The position numbers and the translations under genes were made by a program. A stretch of 64,000 nucleotides of DNA from Rhodococcus tibetensis. GTDB taxonomy: Bacteria; Actinomycetota; Actinomycetes; Mycobacteriales; Mycobacteriaceae. The stretch covers positions 62,001 to 126,000 of the forward strand of contig NZ_JANFQF010000012.1 of assembly GCF_024438035.1 (NCBI RefSeq), given 5' to 3'. Shown piece after piece: positions 47,805 through 58,914 of the stretch (its first letter is position 1; each line of letters opens with the position of its first letter). The notes under the pieces were generated by a model. That model was given only the letters and a program-made list of their open reading frames with translations, was not told where the DNA came from and ran no database searches.

Positions 47805-48802
47805 GCATGAGCGACATCAACAACCGGGTGAGAAAACAGATAATGGGATATATTATTTCCCAGGCTATTTCGGTGGTCTGCGAACTGGGAGTGCCCGACG
47901 AATTGGCGAATGAATGCCGCTCGTTGCCCGATCTCGCAGCCAGGGTCGGCGCCGATGCCGACGCTCTTGGTCGATTCTTGCGAGTACTCGTAGCGGAAGG
48001 ACTGTTCGCGGAAGACGGCGCGGGACGCTTTGCTTTGACGGAGGCCGGTGAGCTCCTGCGGGTCGATACTCCCGGTTCGCTGTGTCACTTGGTCGGACTG
48101 ATGTCAAACGAGGCCTACGTCGCGTGGGGACACTCGGCTCATTCTGTCCGAACCGGGAAGGAGTCGTTCACAGAGGCATTCGGAAAGCCATACTTCGAAT
48201 GGTTGTCCGAGAACCCCTCGGCTGCCGATGAGTTCGACCGGTGTCAAGCAGGACTGGTGGAGGTGCGCTTGTTGCCGCTCCTCAACCGCAACTGGACGGA
48301 GGCAACTACCGTCGTCGATATCGGTGGCGGGGAGGGCACGCTGATCACCCGTCTACTCCGAAATCACGCACACCTCAGAGGCATACTGTTCGACTTGCCG
48401 CACGTCGTCTCGGAATCGGCATCGAAATTCTGCTCGGCCGACATCGGTGACCGGACGTCTGTTGTGGGGGGAAACTTCTTCGAGGAAGTCCCACAGAACG
48501 GAGATGTTTACGTGCTTTCTCAGATTCTGCACGATTGGGACGACGAATCCGCCGGCAAGATTCTCAGCAATTGCCGGCGAGCGATCCCCGAAAGCGGCCG
48601 CCTGCTGATCGTCGAACAAGTCTTACCCGAAGTTGCTACAGCCCACCCCATGGCCCTCTTGGATCTCCACATGCTGGTTCTGTTGGGTGGCCGGGAGCGC
48701 ATGGCGACCGAATGGCGCCGACTATTGAGCGATCACGGTTTCACGTTGGAATCGATCACCGCCGGCCCCCGCTCATCCGTCATCGAAGCGGTTCCCGCGT
48801 GA
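47801..48802 (+). CDS. SAM-dependent O-methyltransferase (cluster 2)
   Basis: A 333-residue methyltransferase of the plant-type/polyketide O-methyltransferase family. The N-terminal dimerisation domain (AISVVCELGVPDELAN, LVGLMSNEAYVAWGHSAHSV) precedes the SAM domain with TTVVDIGGGEGTLITRLLR, ILFDLPHVV, GNFFEEVP, SQILHDWDDESAGKIL and VLPEVATAHPMALLDLHML. HDWDD contains the usual catalytic His/Asp region. It should methylate a hydroxyl or amino group of an aromatic intermediate, which fits the TDO-like partner upstream. ATG 47801 overlaps the TDO stop as ATGA, so they act together. Confidence 0.9.
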   Translation: MSMSDINNRVRKQIMGYIISQAISVVCELGVPDELANECRSLPDLAARVGADADALGRFLRVLVAEGLFAEDGAGRFALTEAGELLRVDTPGSLCHLVGLMSNEAYVAWGHSAHSVRTGKESFTEAFGKPYFEWLSENPSAADEFDRCQAGLVEVRLLPLLNRNWTEATTVVDIGGGEGTLITRLLRNHAHLRGILFDLPHVVSESASKFCSADIGDRTSVVGGNFFEEVPQNGDVYVLSQILHDWDDESAGKILSNCRRAIPESGRLLIVEQVLPEVATAHPMALLDLHMLVLLGGRERMATEWRRLLSDHGFTLESITAGPRSSVIEAVPA

Positions 48803-48884
48803 TCTAGATGCACCTCACGTGCCCGACCGTGGTCATCATTTGCGACGCGGGCTCCGTTCGCCTGGCAGCACCGCGGCCACATGC

Positions 48885-49879
<995 letters not shown>

Positions 49880-50316
49880 CGTTCCCTCACCTCTCGCATA
49901 CTGTTGGCACCCACGATAGAACAACTCACTCTTCACGGTCGAATATGGTTGAGTGCAAGCCTGTTTCGACCGCGAATCATTCCAATCACGTCGATCCAAA
50001 CCCTTGCGTGCGCCAACGGTCAGGTTTACATTGCCCGAAGACCCGCGGGTGGTGAGGAAGTACTCTCCGAACTCGACGTCGCACGGTCCAAGCGCGAGTA
50101 CTCGGTCGGCAGCGCGGACTTGCCAACCAGGGCGGTTGACGAGTACCTACCGGCGCAGGCCTTGACCGGGATACTCGCCACGAGTAAGGATGAATAGGTT
50201 CTGTGCGCGGCGATGTCATTCCCGGAGTGAGGAATTCACACCCCCAGGACCAATGGCGGCGCACCCATTGCATACGGCCGAACGTGGGCCGCGCGCTGAG
50301 CGCAAGAGGATGTGCC
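49880..50316. other. 437-base interval without a firm gene
   Basis: This region lies between divergent genes. A + strand frame ending at 50197 reads GGEEVLSELDVARSKREYSV near its end and looks protein-like, but lacks a good start codon (TTG 49952 at best) and any ribosome-binding site. It could be a gene remnant or noise. No RNA gene or strong hairpin is seen. Confidence 0.5.
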
Positions 50317-51699
50317 ATGGCAGACATCGAGGTCGACTATTGCGTTGTAGGCGCCGGATTCGCCGGACTGACGGCGGCACTGCGCTTGAAACAGGCCGGA
50401 CACTCGGTCGCCATCTTGGAAGCGCGCGACCGCCCCGGCGGGCGAACCTACACCGAGGTCCGCAAGGACGGTTCGTGGATCGATCGGGGCGGTGCGTGGA
50501 TCGGGCCGGGACAGGACCGGATCTACGCCCTGATGGACGAATTCGGCGTCAACAGTTACAAGCAGTACACCGACGGCGAGGCGATGATGGTCGTCGACGG
50601 CAAGCAGCACCGGTACAAGGGAACAATTCCCCTGACGATGAGTCCCTGGGCGGTCGCCAATCTCGGCGCCGTGTTCGTCGAACTCGGCGAGATGTGTAGG
50701 ACGATTCCGCTCGAGACGCCGTGGAAGGCGAGGAAGGCTGCCAAGTGGGACGCGATCAGCCTTGCCAAATGGCTCGGCGACAACACGCTGTCCAAGCCGG
50801 CCCACGACCTTCTCGAGACCGCCATCGCCGGCTGCTACACGTCCGCGGCGTCCGAGGTGTCGATGCTGTTCGTCCTGTACCAGATGGCGTCCGGCGGTGG
50901 TCCGAGCTTCGTTCTCGGTGTGAAGGACGCCGCCGAGGACGCGCGGCCGGTCGGCGGTATGGGTGCCGTCTACCGTCCGATGGCAGCCGAGATCAGCGAC
51001 GCGCTCCATCTGTCACAGCCCGTCCGGGACATCGCACAGGACAGCGACGGCGTGAGCGTCCGCTCCGCGGACCTGGCCGTGCGGGCTCGGAGGGCGATCG
51101 TCGCGGTACCCCTCGCGATCGCGAGCCAGATCGTCTACGAGCCCCTGCTTCCGATGGATCGGTCGTTCCTGCACCAGAGAATGCCGAGCGGTGCGGTCAT
51201 GAAGATCGCCGTGCTCTACGACGGACCCTTCTGGCGAGCCGATGGACTGTCGGGACAGTCGGCGGCACCCGACTCCCCCGCGACGATCACCATCGACGCG
51301 AGCACAGACACGGGACGTCCCGGTGTTCTGTGTGTGATCGTCGAGGGACCGATCGCCCGCAAGCTGGGGACGCTGTCGGAAGCGGAGCGGAGGAAGGCGG
51401 TGCTCGCGGAGTTGACCGCGAGGTTCGGCGCGAAAGCGGCCTCCCCCGTCGACTACATCGAGCAGAACTGGAGCGTCGAGCGTTACTCCGGCGGCGGCAT
51501 GCTCAGCCACGCCCCGACAGGAGTCCTCACCCAGTTCGGCCACGCCCTCCGCGAGCCGTGCGGTCGCATTCACTGGGCCGGCACGGAAAGCTCGTCCGTG
51601 ATGTGCGGCTGGGTCGACGGAGCCGTCCGGTCCGGTGAGCGCGCCGCCCGGGAAGTCACCGAACACGACGGCGTGGTGTCACTCGCCCGCGCTCAGTAA
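50317..51699 (+). CDS. flavin monoamine oxidase family protein
   Basis: A 460-residue amine-oxidase-fold flavoprotein: [57 protein letters not shown] and the C-terminal [20 protein letters not shown]. The motif that holds covalent flavin in classic MAOs (SGGC) is replaced by [10 protein letters not shown], so flavin should be non-covalent. It oxidises amines to aldehydes with O2, making H2O2 and ammonia. Start 50317 follows AGAGGATG. An aldehyde dehydrogenase lies convergent at 51726, 26 bases from its stop, a likely pathway partner even if separately transcribed. Confidence 0.9.
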   Translation: MADIEVDYCVVGAGFAGLTAALRLKQAGHSVAILEARDRPGGRTYTEVRKDGSWIDRGGAWIGPGQDRIYALMDEFGVNSYKQYTDGEAMMVVDGKQHRYKGTIPLTMSPWAVANLGAVFVELGEMCRTIPLETPWKARKAAKWDAISLAKWLGDNTLSKPAHDLLETAIAGCYTSAASEVSMLFVLYQMASGGGPSFVLGVKDAAEDARPVGGMGAVYRPMAAEISDALHLSQPVRDIAQDSDGVSVRSADLAVRARRAIVAVPLAIASQIVYEPLLPMDRSFLHQRMPSGAVMKIAVLYDGPFWRADGLSGQSAAPDSPATITIDASTDTGRPGVLCVIVEGPIARKLGTLSEAERRKAVLAELTARFGAKAASPVDYIEQNWSVERYSGGGMLSHAPTGVLTQFGHALREPCGRIHWAGTESSSVMCGWVDGAVRSGERAAREVTEHDGVVSLARAQ

Positions 51700-51725
51700 C
51701 AGGCGACACCCGCCTAGCACTCCGC

Positions 51726-53150
51726 CTACCGCTGGATCGACTTGATCTCGAGGAACTCTTCGAAGCCGAGGATGCCGGCTTCGCGGCCGATGCCCGACTG
51801 CTTGTACCCACCGAACGGGGCGTTGGTGTTGAAGGCGCCGCCGTTCACCTCGACCTGGCCGGCCCGTAGCTGCCGGGCGACGCGGTCGGCGCGGTCCTTG
51901 TCTCCGGACCACACGCCACCGGCGAGCCCGTACTCGGTGGCGTTGGCGATCCGGACCGCGTCCTCCTCGTCCTGGTACCCGATGATCGAGAGCACAGGTC
52001 CGAAGATCTCTTCGCGGGCGATCGTCATGTCTTCGGTGACCCCGGAGAAGACGGTGGGGCCGACGAAATAGCCTCTCTCCTGACCGGTTTCGCGTCCGTC
52101 GAGTACAGGCTTGGCACCTTCGGCGATTCCCTGCTCGATGTAGCTCCGGACGCGTTTGAGTTGATTCGAATTGACCAGTGGCCCGAGAACCGACGTGGCT
52201 GCGGTCGGGTCACCTACGGCGTAATTCTGCGCGACCTGCGCAGCGATGGCCGCCGCCTCGTCCACCTTGTCCGCCGGGACGAGCATGCGGGTGAGGGCCG
52301 AACACGTTTGGCCCGAGTTGAGATAGCACTTGGCCACCCCGTCGGTGACGGCCTTGGTGAGGTCCGCGTCGTCGAGAATGACGTTGGCCGACTTGCCGCC
52401 CAGCTCGAGCGCCACCTTCTTCACCGTCTCGGCCGCGACGACGGCAACCCGCTTACCGGCACGAGTGGAGCCGGTGAAGGAGACCATGTCTACCTCGGGA
52501 TGTCCTGCGATGGCCTCCCCGACCACGGGGCCATACCCGCTGACGAGATTGAACACGCCCGCCGGCAGACCGACCTCGTGGAAGATGTCGGTGAGCGCGT
52601 AGGTGATGAGGGGCGCAACCTCGGTCGGCTTGAGCACAACGGTGCATCCTGCGGCCAGTGCGCCGCCGACCTTCAGGACCACCTGATGAAGGGGAAAATT
52701 CCAGGGGGTGATGGCACCGACCACGCCGATCGGCTCCCGCACGATCAGCGAATTGCCGACCTCCTGGGCGTCGAAGTTGTAGGTAGCGGCCAAGTCCGCG
52801 AAGGCAGCGAGGTTCGCCAACGGCATCCCGATCTGTACAGGCTTCGCGAACCCCAGAGGCATTCCCATGTCGCTGGAGACCAGTGCGGCGAGTTCGTCGA
52901 CTCGTTCCTTTACGAGACCGGCGGCTTTGCGCAAGTACTCGCCGCGCTCTTCACCGCTGAGGGCCGACCACGCGGGGAAGGCGGCGCGGGCAGCCTCGGC
53001 GGCGCGGTCGACGTCCTCGGCTGCGCCGTCCGCGACCACCGCGATAACCTCCTCGGTGGCGGGATTGACCACGTCGATACGGCCCGCCCCCTGCGAATCC
53101 ACCCACTCCCCGTCGATGTAGATCTTGGTGCGGTCGAGAACTTCGGTCAT
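51726..53150 (-). CDS. NAD(P)-dependent aldehyde dehydrogenase
   Basis: A 474-residue class-typical [24 protein letters not shown] (substrate/cofactor), [20 protein letters not shown], catalytic Glu in [19 protein letters not shown], catalytic Cys in [15 protein letters not shown], and [17 protein letters not shown]. It oxidises aldehydes to acids, plausibly those formed by the facing monoamine oxidase. GAAGGGCTGACC-type spacing lies upstream of ATG 53150, ordinary. It is a different branch from the long ALDH at 29636. Confidence 0.94.
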   Translation of the reverse strand: MTEVLDRTKIYIDGEWVDSQGAGRIDVVNPATEEVIAVVADGAAEDVDRAAEAARAAFPAWSALSGEERGEYLRKAAGLVKERVDELAALVSSDMGMPLGFAKPVQIGMPLANLAAFADLAATYNFDAQEVGNSLIVREPIGVVGAITPWNFPLHQVVLKVGGALAAGCTVVLKPTEVAPLITYALTDIFHEVGLPAGVFNLVSGYGPVVGEAIAGHPEVDMVSFTGSTRAGKRVAVVAAETVKKVALELGGKSANVILDDADLTKAVTDGVAKCYLNSGQTCSALTRMLVPADKVDEAAAIAAQVAQNYAVGDPTAATSVLGPLVNSNQLKRVRSYIEQGIAEGAKPVLDGRETGQERGYFVGPTVFSGVTEDMTIAREEIFGPVLSIIGYQDEEDAVRIANATEYGLAGGVWSGDKDRADRVARQLRAGQVEVNGGAFNTNAPFGGYKQSGIGREAGILGFEEFLEIKSIQR

Positions 53151-53331
53151 CGGTCAGCCTCCGTAGATATCGGGTTGTGCGACTACCTCGACCCTACGGC
53201 GGCCGCGCGGAACGATGCCAGAAATGCAATGTCCGAAACACGCCTGAATGCCCGCCGATCGGGTAGAACAGAATTAGACGCCCCGGTGTGTCCGGCGTCG
53301 GGGCAGGACCCAGAGGATGGAGGACGGAGCG

Positions 53332-53454
53332 ATGTTCGACATCATTCGCGAAGTCCATTCCGAGGTGCAGCACCGACGGGGGCCGCGCCGTCACCATCAC
53401 CACATGAGCCGGACGGAACGCACGGCACGAATCCTCCAGCATTGGTCTCGCTGA
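53332..53454 (+). CDS. 40-residue basic His-rich small protein
   Basis: ATG 53332 follows GGAGGACGGAGCG, a strong ribosome-binding site, and opens a 40-codon frame ending at TGA 53452-53454: MFDIIREVHSEVQHRRGPRR and on to HHHHMSRTERTARILQHWSR in part. Four consecutive histidines and many arginines are notable. The leader at 53278-53304 can fold two exclusive stems (GACGCC/GGCGTC or GCCCCG/CGGGGC). The remainder of the 53151-53537 interval holds nothing else recognised. No family known. Confidence 0.45.
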   Translation: MFDIIREVHSEVQHRRGPRRHHHHMSRTERTARILQHWSR

Positions 53455-53537
53455 CACCTCGGAACACCGAGTGAGCCTCCCATCAGGAGGCTCTCGCCGC
53501 CGCTGCGAGCATGCGCGGGTAGGTACTATCCGACGTC

Positions 53538-56500
53538 GTGACTGACAGCAGGGTGGAACCGGCGAATGTGTCCAGAGACGACCCTGATGAGTCACGGCTC
53601 GTAGTCGCGCCCCAGTCGACCGCTCGTCCTTCCGTTCGTTCGGCGCGCCTCCTTGCGATCGTCGCCTCCGTCGTCGGGGTGCTGCTCACTGTGTCGTTGC
53701 CATTCCTGCCCGTCGAGCAGGACAGCGCATCGTTGTCCTGGCCGCAGAACGGCAACACCGGCAGCGTAGAAGCGCCGCTGGTGTCGTACGCACCGATCAC
53801 CCTTGACATGTCGATTCCCTGCTCGGCGATAAGTGAACTCGCCCAGCGTGGCGGCGTCCTTGCATCGACGGCTCCCTCCGCCGCAGATCCGGGGAAGTAC
53901 GGCCTGGTGGCCAGAGTGAGTTCGGCCGACGCAGGACCCGCCGAGGTTCAGGTGACCCTCCGAAACCAGGTGCTGCTGACGTCGTCGCTCGATCAGTTGC
54001 CCGCCGACTGCGCACTCGTGGTGTCGTCAGATACCGCCCGCACCGCCGCGGGTGTCGTCGCCCCAGGGCAGCAACCCCCTACCGTCATTCAGGGTGACCT
54101 ACGACCCCAGCTGGTGGGTATCTTCAGCGACCTCGACGGCCCGGTGCCCGAAGGGCTTCGGGTGACCGTCCAGATCGACAGCCGCTTCTCGTCGACGCCG
54201 TCACTGATCAAGTTGATTGCCATGGTGGTGGGCGTTCTCGCGACGGTCTCGGCATTACTTGCGCTCCACCGACTCGACAAAGTCGACGGACGTCGGTCGC
54301 GGCGTTTCCTGCCGACGCGCTGGTGGTCGTTCCGCCGGATCGACGCGGTCGTGATCGGCACTCTCGTGCTATGGCACTTCATCGGTTCCACCACCTCCGA
54401 CGACGGCTACCAGTTCACCATGGCCCGCGCCTCGAGCGCCGCCGGCTACATGGCCAACTACTTTCGTTGGTACGGGGTTCCGGAAACGCCGTTCGGGACG
54501 CCGTACTACGACCTGCTGGGTGTGCTCGCCGCAATCAGCCCCGCCAGTCCCTGGGTGCGCCTGCCCGCACTCGTCGCCGGTGTCGTGGCGTGGCTGGTGA
54601 TCAGCCGGGAGGTGGCACCGCGCCTCGGCGCGGCAGTCCGGAACAATCGACTGGCCCTGTGGACCGGCGGACTGGTGTTCCTCGCCTTCTGGCTCCCCTA
54701 CAACAACGGTCTGCGGCCGGAACCGATTGTCGCGGTAGGTGTGCTCCTCACCTGGTGCTCGGTGGAGCGGGCCGTCGCGACCCGACGCCTGCTCCCGGCG
54801 GCCGTGGCTGTCCTGGTCGGGGCGGCGACGCTGACCGCGGGACCTTCCGGCCTGATCTGCTTCGGCGCCCTCCTGGCGGGTGGGCGACCGATTCTGCAGA
54901 TCGTGATCGCCCGTGCGAAGTCGGTCGGCTACCTTGCCCTGCTCGCGCCGCTGGTCGCCTCGGGCACGGTGATCCTGGTGGCCGTATTCGCCGATCAAAC
55001 CCTCGCAGCTGCGATGGAAATGCAGCGGGTGCATGCCATCGGCCCGGACATGCCGTGGTTCGACGAATACCTCCGATATCAGTTCCTGCTCAACATCTCG
55101 GTGGACGGATCGTTGTCCCGGCGATTCGGTGTGTTCGTGATGGTGTTGTCGCTCGCGGTCACTATTTTCGTGATGCTTCGCAAGGGCGGACGAATTCCCG
55201 GGACCGCGACCGGTCCGTCCCGGCGGCTCATCGGCATCACTGTTGCCGCGATGGCGCTCATGATGTTCACACCGACGAAGTGGACGCACCATTTCGGCAT
55301 CTACGCCGGACTCGCGGGAGCCCTCGCCGTTCTGACGTCGGTGGCCGTGAGCACAGCCGTCGTGCGCTCGGCCCGCAACCGTGCCCTCTTCGCCGCCGCT
55401 GTGCTGTTCTTGCTGGCCATGACCTTCACCAGTTCCAACGGCTGGTGGTACGTGTCGAGTTACGGCGTGCCGTGGTGGGACAAGCCGGTGTTCGTCGCGG
55501 GTGTGGGTGTGGGCACGATCCTGCTCGGCGCCACGCTGCTGATGTTGCTGATCGCGGCATGGTGCTACTTTCGAGAACCCTTTCGGCAACATGGCCCGGT
55601 GCAGCACAGTCGCTTCTGGGCACTGCCCCCGCTGACGGTGGCCGCCGCCGCACTGGTGCTGTTCGAGGTCCTGTCGATGGCCAAGGGCGCAGTAGCCCAG
55701 TACCCGGCCTTCTCACTGGCCCGTTCCAATGGCGAAGCCGTCGCCGGCGAGCCGTGCGGTCTGGCGAACGACGTCCTGCTCGAAACGGATCCCAACGCGT
55801 CGGTGTTGCCGCCACTGTCCGGTACTCCCTCGACAGCGCTCGCCGGCACCGACAGCACCGGATTCACCCCGAACGGCGTGGCCGCAGATCTGAGCGCCGA
55901 CGAGGAATCGTCCGATGCCGGCGTCGCGAATTCGGTGGAGACGGACAACACGGCGCAATCGGCATCGAGCAATTCGGCCGGCACCGGCGGCGGAGAGGGT
56001 GCGGTGGGTGTCAACGGCAGTGCCGTGGCCCTACCGTTCGGCCTCGATCCCGCCACGACGCCGGCCCTCGGCAGTGCCGGGGGCGACGACGACGCGTCGC
56101 TGACAACGGGGTGGTACCGTCTGCCGCCCGAGGAATCCGACGGCGGTCGCGGCGACATCGTGTCCATCGCCGCGGCGGGTCGCATCCGGTCGGTCGACGC
56201 AGACGGCATCGAAACCTACGGGCAGAGCCTCGAGGTGGAGTACGGCAGGCTCGACCGGACGGCACGGTGATGGTGGCGGGCAGGGTCACGCCGATCGATA
56301 TCGGTCCCGCACCGTCGTGGCGCAACCTTCGCGTACCCCTCGACGACGTGCCTGCCGGCGCGGATGTCATACGTATGGTTGCCTCCGACACCGACGGCGA
56401 TCCCGAACAGTGGCTTGCGGTCACGCCCCCACGCGTTCCCCAGACGCGGTCGTTGAACGAGGTCATCGGATCCGAGACGCCCGTGATGGTGGACTGGGAA

Positions 56501-56830
56501 GTGGGGCTTGCCTTTCCGTGTCAGCGACCGTTCGATCACCGGGCCGGGGTCGCGGAGGCCCCCGTTTACCGGATCCTGCCGGACCGCCCCGGGGCGATCA
56601 TGACCAGCCTGTGGCAGGACCGGTACGGCGGCGGACCGCTGGGATGGATCGAGATGACGCGAGCCAGCCGAACCATACCGTCGTACCTGAAACACGACTG
56701 GGACCGCGATTGGGGCGGAGTGGAACAGTATTCGCCGCTCGACCCAGGCGTGAAAACCGCTCAGATCGACACCACCCGAATCGGGCGCTCCGGCCTGTGG
56801 AACCCAGCACCCGTCATCACGGCGTACTGA
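53538..56830 (+). pseudogene. emb: Emb-family arabinosyltransferase, split by one frameshift
   Basis: Two frames give one protein of about 1097 residues, the normal size of EmbA/B/C. The first frame (53538-56270) holds the N-terminal carbohydrate-binding-like part, the catalytic-loop aspartates in TSDDGYQFTMARASS, YFRWYGVPETPFGTPYYDLL, many membrane helices and TPTKWTHHFGIYAGLAG. It ends at a stop after VEYGRLDRTAR. The other frame continues exactly there with PDGTVMVAGRVTPIDIGPAP and runs to WNPAPVITAY at 56830. Restoring one C in the CC at 56255-56256 gives LDPDGT and an open frame. Emb proteins add arabinose to arabinogalactan or LAM. Either a real mutation or a sequencing error. Confidence 0.85.
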
Positions 56831-56835
56831 ACGCC

Positions 56836-56865
56836 GGTAGCGCGCCACGACAGTGGCGCGCCACC
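56836..56865. terminator. bidirectional terminator between emb and terB-like gene
   Basis: GGTAGCGCGCCAC (56836-56848) pairs with GTGGCGCGCCACC (56853-56865) with one mismatch around a four-base loop, between the convergent stops at 56830 and 56873. Confidence 0.75.
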
Positions 56866-56872
56866 GATCACG

Positions 56873-57328
56873 TCACAGTTCGAATTCCGCCGGAGCTATG
56901 CCGACCGCGAAACAGGCGTCGCGCACCACGTTTCGCTCGTGCTGGTCGAAGTTGCCGTCTGCGCCGCCGATGACGATGCCGATCTGGATCACGGCCCGCG
57001 CCTGGTCCTGCTTGGACTTCAGCTTCGCGATGGTGGCGGTGGCTTCGATCTTGCCGAACTCGAAATCCGACTGCAGCTTGCTGCAGTACCACTCGAACTT
57101 CTGACGCAGCTCGTCCGAGGGAAAGACACTGAGCGCGTCGTTGCTGGTGATCAGCGCCGCAGTCTTCTGTCGTTCCGAAGGGTCGATGGTGCCGTCTGCT
57201 GCGGCGATGAGCGCGCACATGGCCATGCTGGCGTTGGCGAACTCCTTGTTCTGGAACTGTGCCGTTTTCGTCTTGAGCTGGCCGTTCATTTCGAACGCCT
57301 TTGCCTTCAGCTGATCCCAGAAAGCCAT
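56873..57328 (-). CDS. TerB-family protein
   Basis: A 151-residue all-helical TerB-like protein: SMAMCALIAAADGTIDPSERQK and ARAVIQIGIVIGGADGNFDQ with HERNVVRDACFAVG; the two D-G-x-(I/F)-D loops are the acidic sites of the TerB repeat. TerB proteins bind metal and occur in tellurite-resistance and phage-defence-like contexts. Here it stands alone. GAAGGAG precedes ATG 57328. The remainder of the 57329-57523 gap holds nothing assigned. Confidence 0.88.
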   Translation of the reverse strand: MAFWDQLKAKAFEMNGQLKTKTAQFQNKEFANASMAMCALIAAADGTIDPSERQKTAALITSNDALSVFPSDELRQKFEWYCSKLQSDFEFGKIEATATIAKLKSKQDQARAVIQIGIVIGGADGNFDQHERNVVRDACFAVGIAPAEFEL

Positions 57329-57523
57329 GGGTCTCCTTCGTCGTCTCTCCACGCACTGTGCGTGTGCTGTCCACTTTGCCTGGTTTCGGTCGAGGGCGTC
57401 GGAGCGGCCTGTCTCCAGCGCGCAGACCAGGCCTGATCGGAGAAGGTGCCGCGCGAGGCACGGCGCGCAGCGAATCATGATGAGTGCAGCGTCCCGAGTG
57501 GGAGGACACGCTCCACTACGACC

Positions 57524-58267
57524 CTAGGGCTGTAGCGACTGCAGGCTTCCCGCAGGCACGTGGATCCAGCCCTCACGCTGGGCGATCCGACGGTCCGCTT
57601 CGTTGGGCATCTCTGTACATCCCACGGCCGCCGCACGTGCGATCACGGCCGACAGGACGGCGTCGAGGGCGTCGTCCGAGGTGCGGCAGAGCGGCTCGTG
57701 CGCACCGAGGCTCATCCACGGCGCCGCAGCGAGGAGCGTGTCGACCAACTCCCCCAGTGTCACCCGATTCGCGGATCGCTTGTACCCGCGCGACAGCAGT
57801 CCCCAACGCCGCAGGGCAGCGGCGGGGTATACCTCGACGGCCCGGCCTTCGACGCGGTCATTGTCGGCCCCGAGGTCGCCGAGTTCGGCGAGAATTCCGG
57901 CGCAGCGCAGCGCCACGTGGGCGATGAGATCTGCGGAGACACTGAGCGGTGCGATACCGGTTCCAGCCTGCACCACCAGGTCGGTCCGGCGTTTCGTGAG
58001 GGGCCTGCGGCCGGCGCGGTGTGACAGTTCTTCGGTGACCGTCAACCTTCCGGCGTGGTGCTCCGACACCATCTGGACAAAGGCGTCGGGCCACCCGAAC
58101 GGTGCATCGATTCCCGCCCGGTCGCTGTCGAGGATTGCGGCGGTGATGGCGTCGTTGCGTACGCCGACCGTCACGGATTCGACGCGGGCCATGCCGTCCG
58201 ACCAATCGACGACAGCCAGGGCTGTCCTGTTCGGTTCGGCGGCGAGATCGACGCCCACGGTGCGCAT
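57524..58267 (-). CDS. DUF429-family protein
   Basis: A 247-residue member of DUF429, with a Rossmann-like RNase-H-fold look: VGVDLAAEPNRTALAVVDWS opens, GIDAPFGWPDAFVQMVSEHH follows and REDDALDAV-like SDDALDAVLSAVIARAAAVG closes, with conserved acidic residues D7, D53 and D212-type positions. The fold is related to RNase-H/actin-like nucleases or kinases, but no activity is known. It is divergent from the VOC gene at 58382. Confidence 0.82.
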   Translation of the reverse strand: MRTVGVDLAAEPNRTALAVVDWSDGMARVESVTVGVRNDAITAAILDSDRAGIDAPFGWPDAFVQMVSEHHAGRLTVTEELSHRAGRRPLTKRRTDLVVQAGTGIAPLSVSADLIAHVALRCAGILAELGDLGADNDRVEGRAVEVYPAAALRRWGLLSRGYKRSANRVTLGELVDTLLAAAPWMSLGAHEPLCRTSDDALDAVLSAVIARAAAVGCTEMPNEADRRIAQREGWIHVPAGSLQSLQP

Positions 58268-58381
58268 CGCCTCAGGCTAGCCGCCCGAGCCTGTCGCAGT
58301 CTTGGGCCGTTTCTGCGTGTGTCCGGTGCCGGAAGTCGATAGTGTCTTAAGGATCCGTGCAAGTATTTCGCCGGAGAAGGG

Positions 58382-58798
58382 ATGCCCCACATGTCCAGTT
58401 TCCCGGGCCTGGCCCACATCGCGATCACGGTCTCCGACCTGCCGACCAGCACTGCGTGGTACAGCGCGCTGTTCGATTCGGCACCCGTTCTCGACGAGGA
58501 CGAAGAGTCAGGGACCTTCCACCACACCGTGTTCGCTCTCGACGGCGGAATGCTGTTCGGCTTGCACGCGCACACCGGCGGCAGCGCCGGGAGCACGTTC
58601 GACGAACGGCAGGTCGGACTCGACCACGTGGCGTTCCAGTGTTCCGATCTCGTGGAGTGGCGGGATCGGCTCGATGCACTCGGCATCGAGCACGGTGGAA
58701 TCAAGACTGCGCAGTACGGGACGGGTCTCTCGTTCCGCGATCCCGACAACATCGCGCTCGAGTTCTTCGCACCGGCGCAGGCAGGCTCCGCCCCATAA
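58382..58798 (+). CDS. VOC-family (glyoxalase-like) protein
   Basis: A 138-residue VOC protein: GLAHIAITVSDLPTSTAWYS (first His ligand), FHHTVFALDGGMLFGLHAHT, QVGLDHVAFQCSDLVEWRDR (second His) and FRDPDNIALEFFAPAQ (closing Glu). The H...H...E set is consistent with a metal site of glyoxalase/dioxygenase type. GGAGAAGGG lies directly before ATG 58382; the ATG at 58391 fits the spacing equally well, so the start is uncertain by three residues. Substrate unknown. Confidence 0.87.
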   Translation: MPHMSSFPGLAHIAITVSDLPTSTAWYSALFDSAPVLDEDEESGTFHHTVFALDGGMLFGLHAHTGGSAGSTFDERQVGLDHVAFQCSDLVEWRDRLDALGIEHGGIKTAQYGTGLSFRDPDNIALEFFAPAQAGSAP

Positions 58799-58914
58799 GA
58801 AATTGTCAATCGCCCGATGTCTGTTCAGTCGTTCATGCCGGAACGGACAACGGCTCCGGTCGAGTCGCGGACACGCGACCATGCTCATCATCAGCCGTGC
58901 GAACGGGGGCCATC

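Noticed and set aside
54369-55607. 412-residue minus-strand frame
   Set aside because: Antisense of emb; His/Arg-rich nonsense composition.
54323-56200. First part of the 835-residue + frame
   Set aside because: Only its end (after about 56262) is real Emb sequence; the earlier part is an out-of-frame shadow of the same gene.
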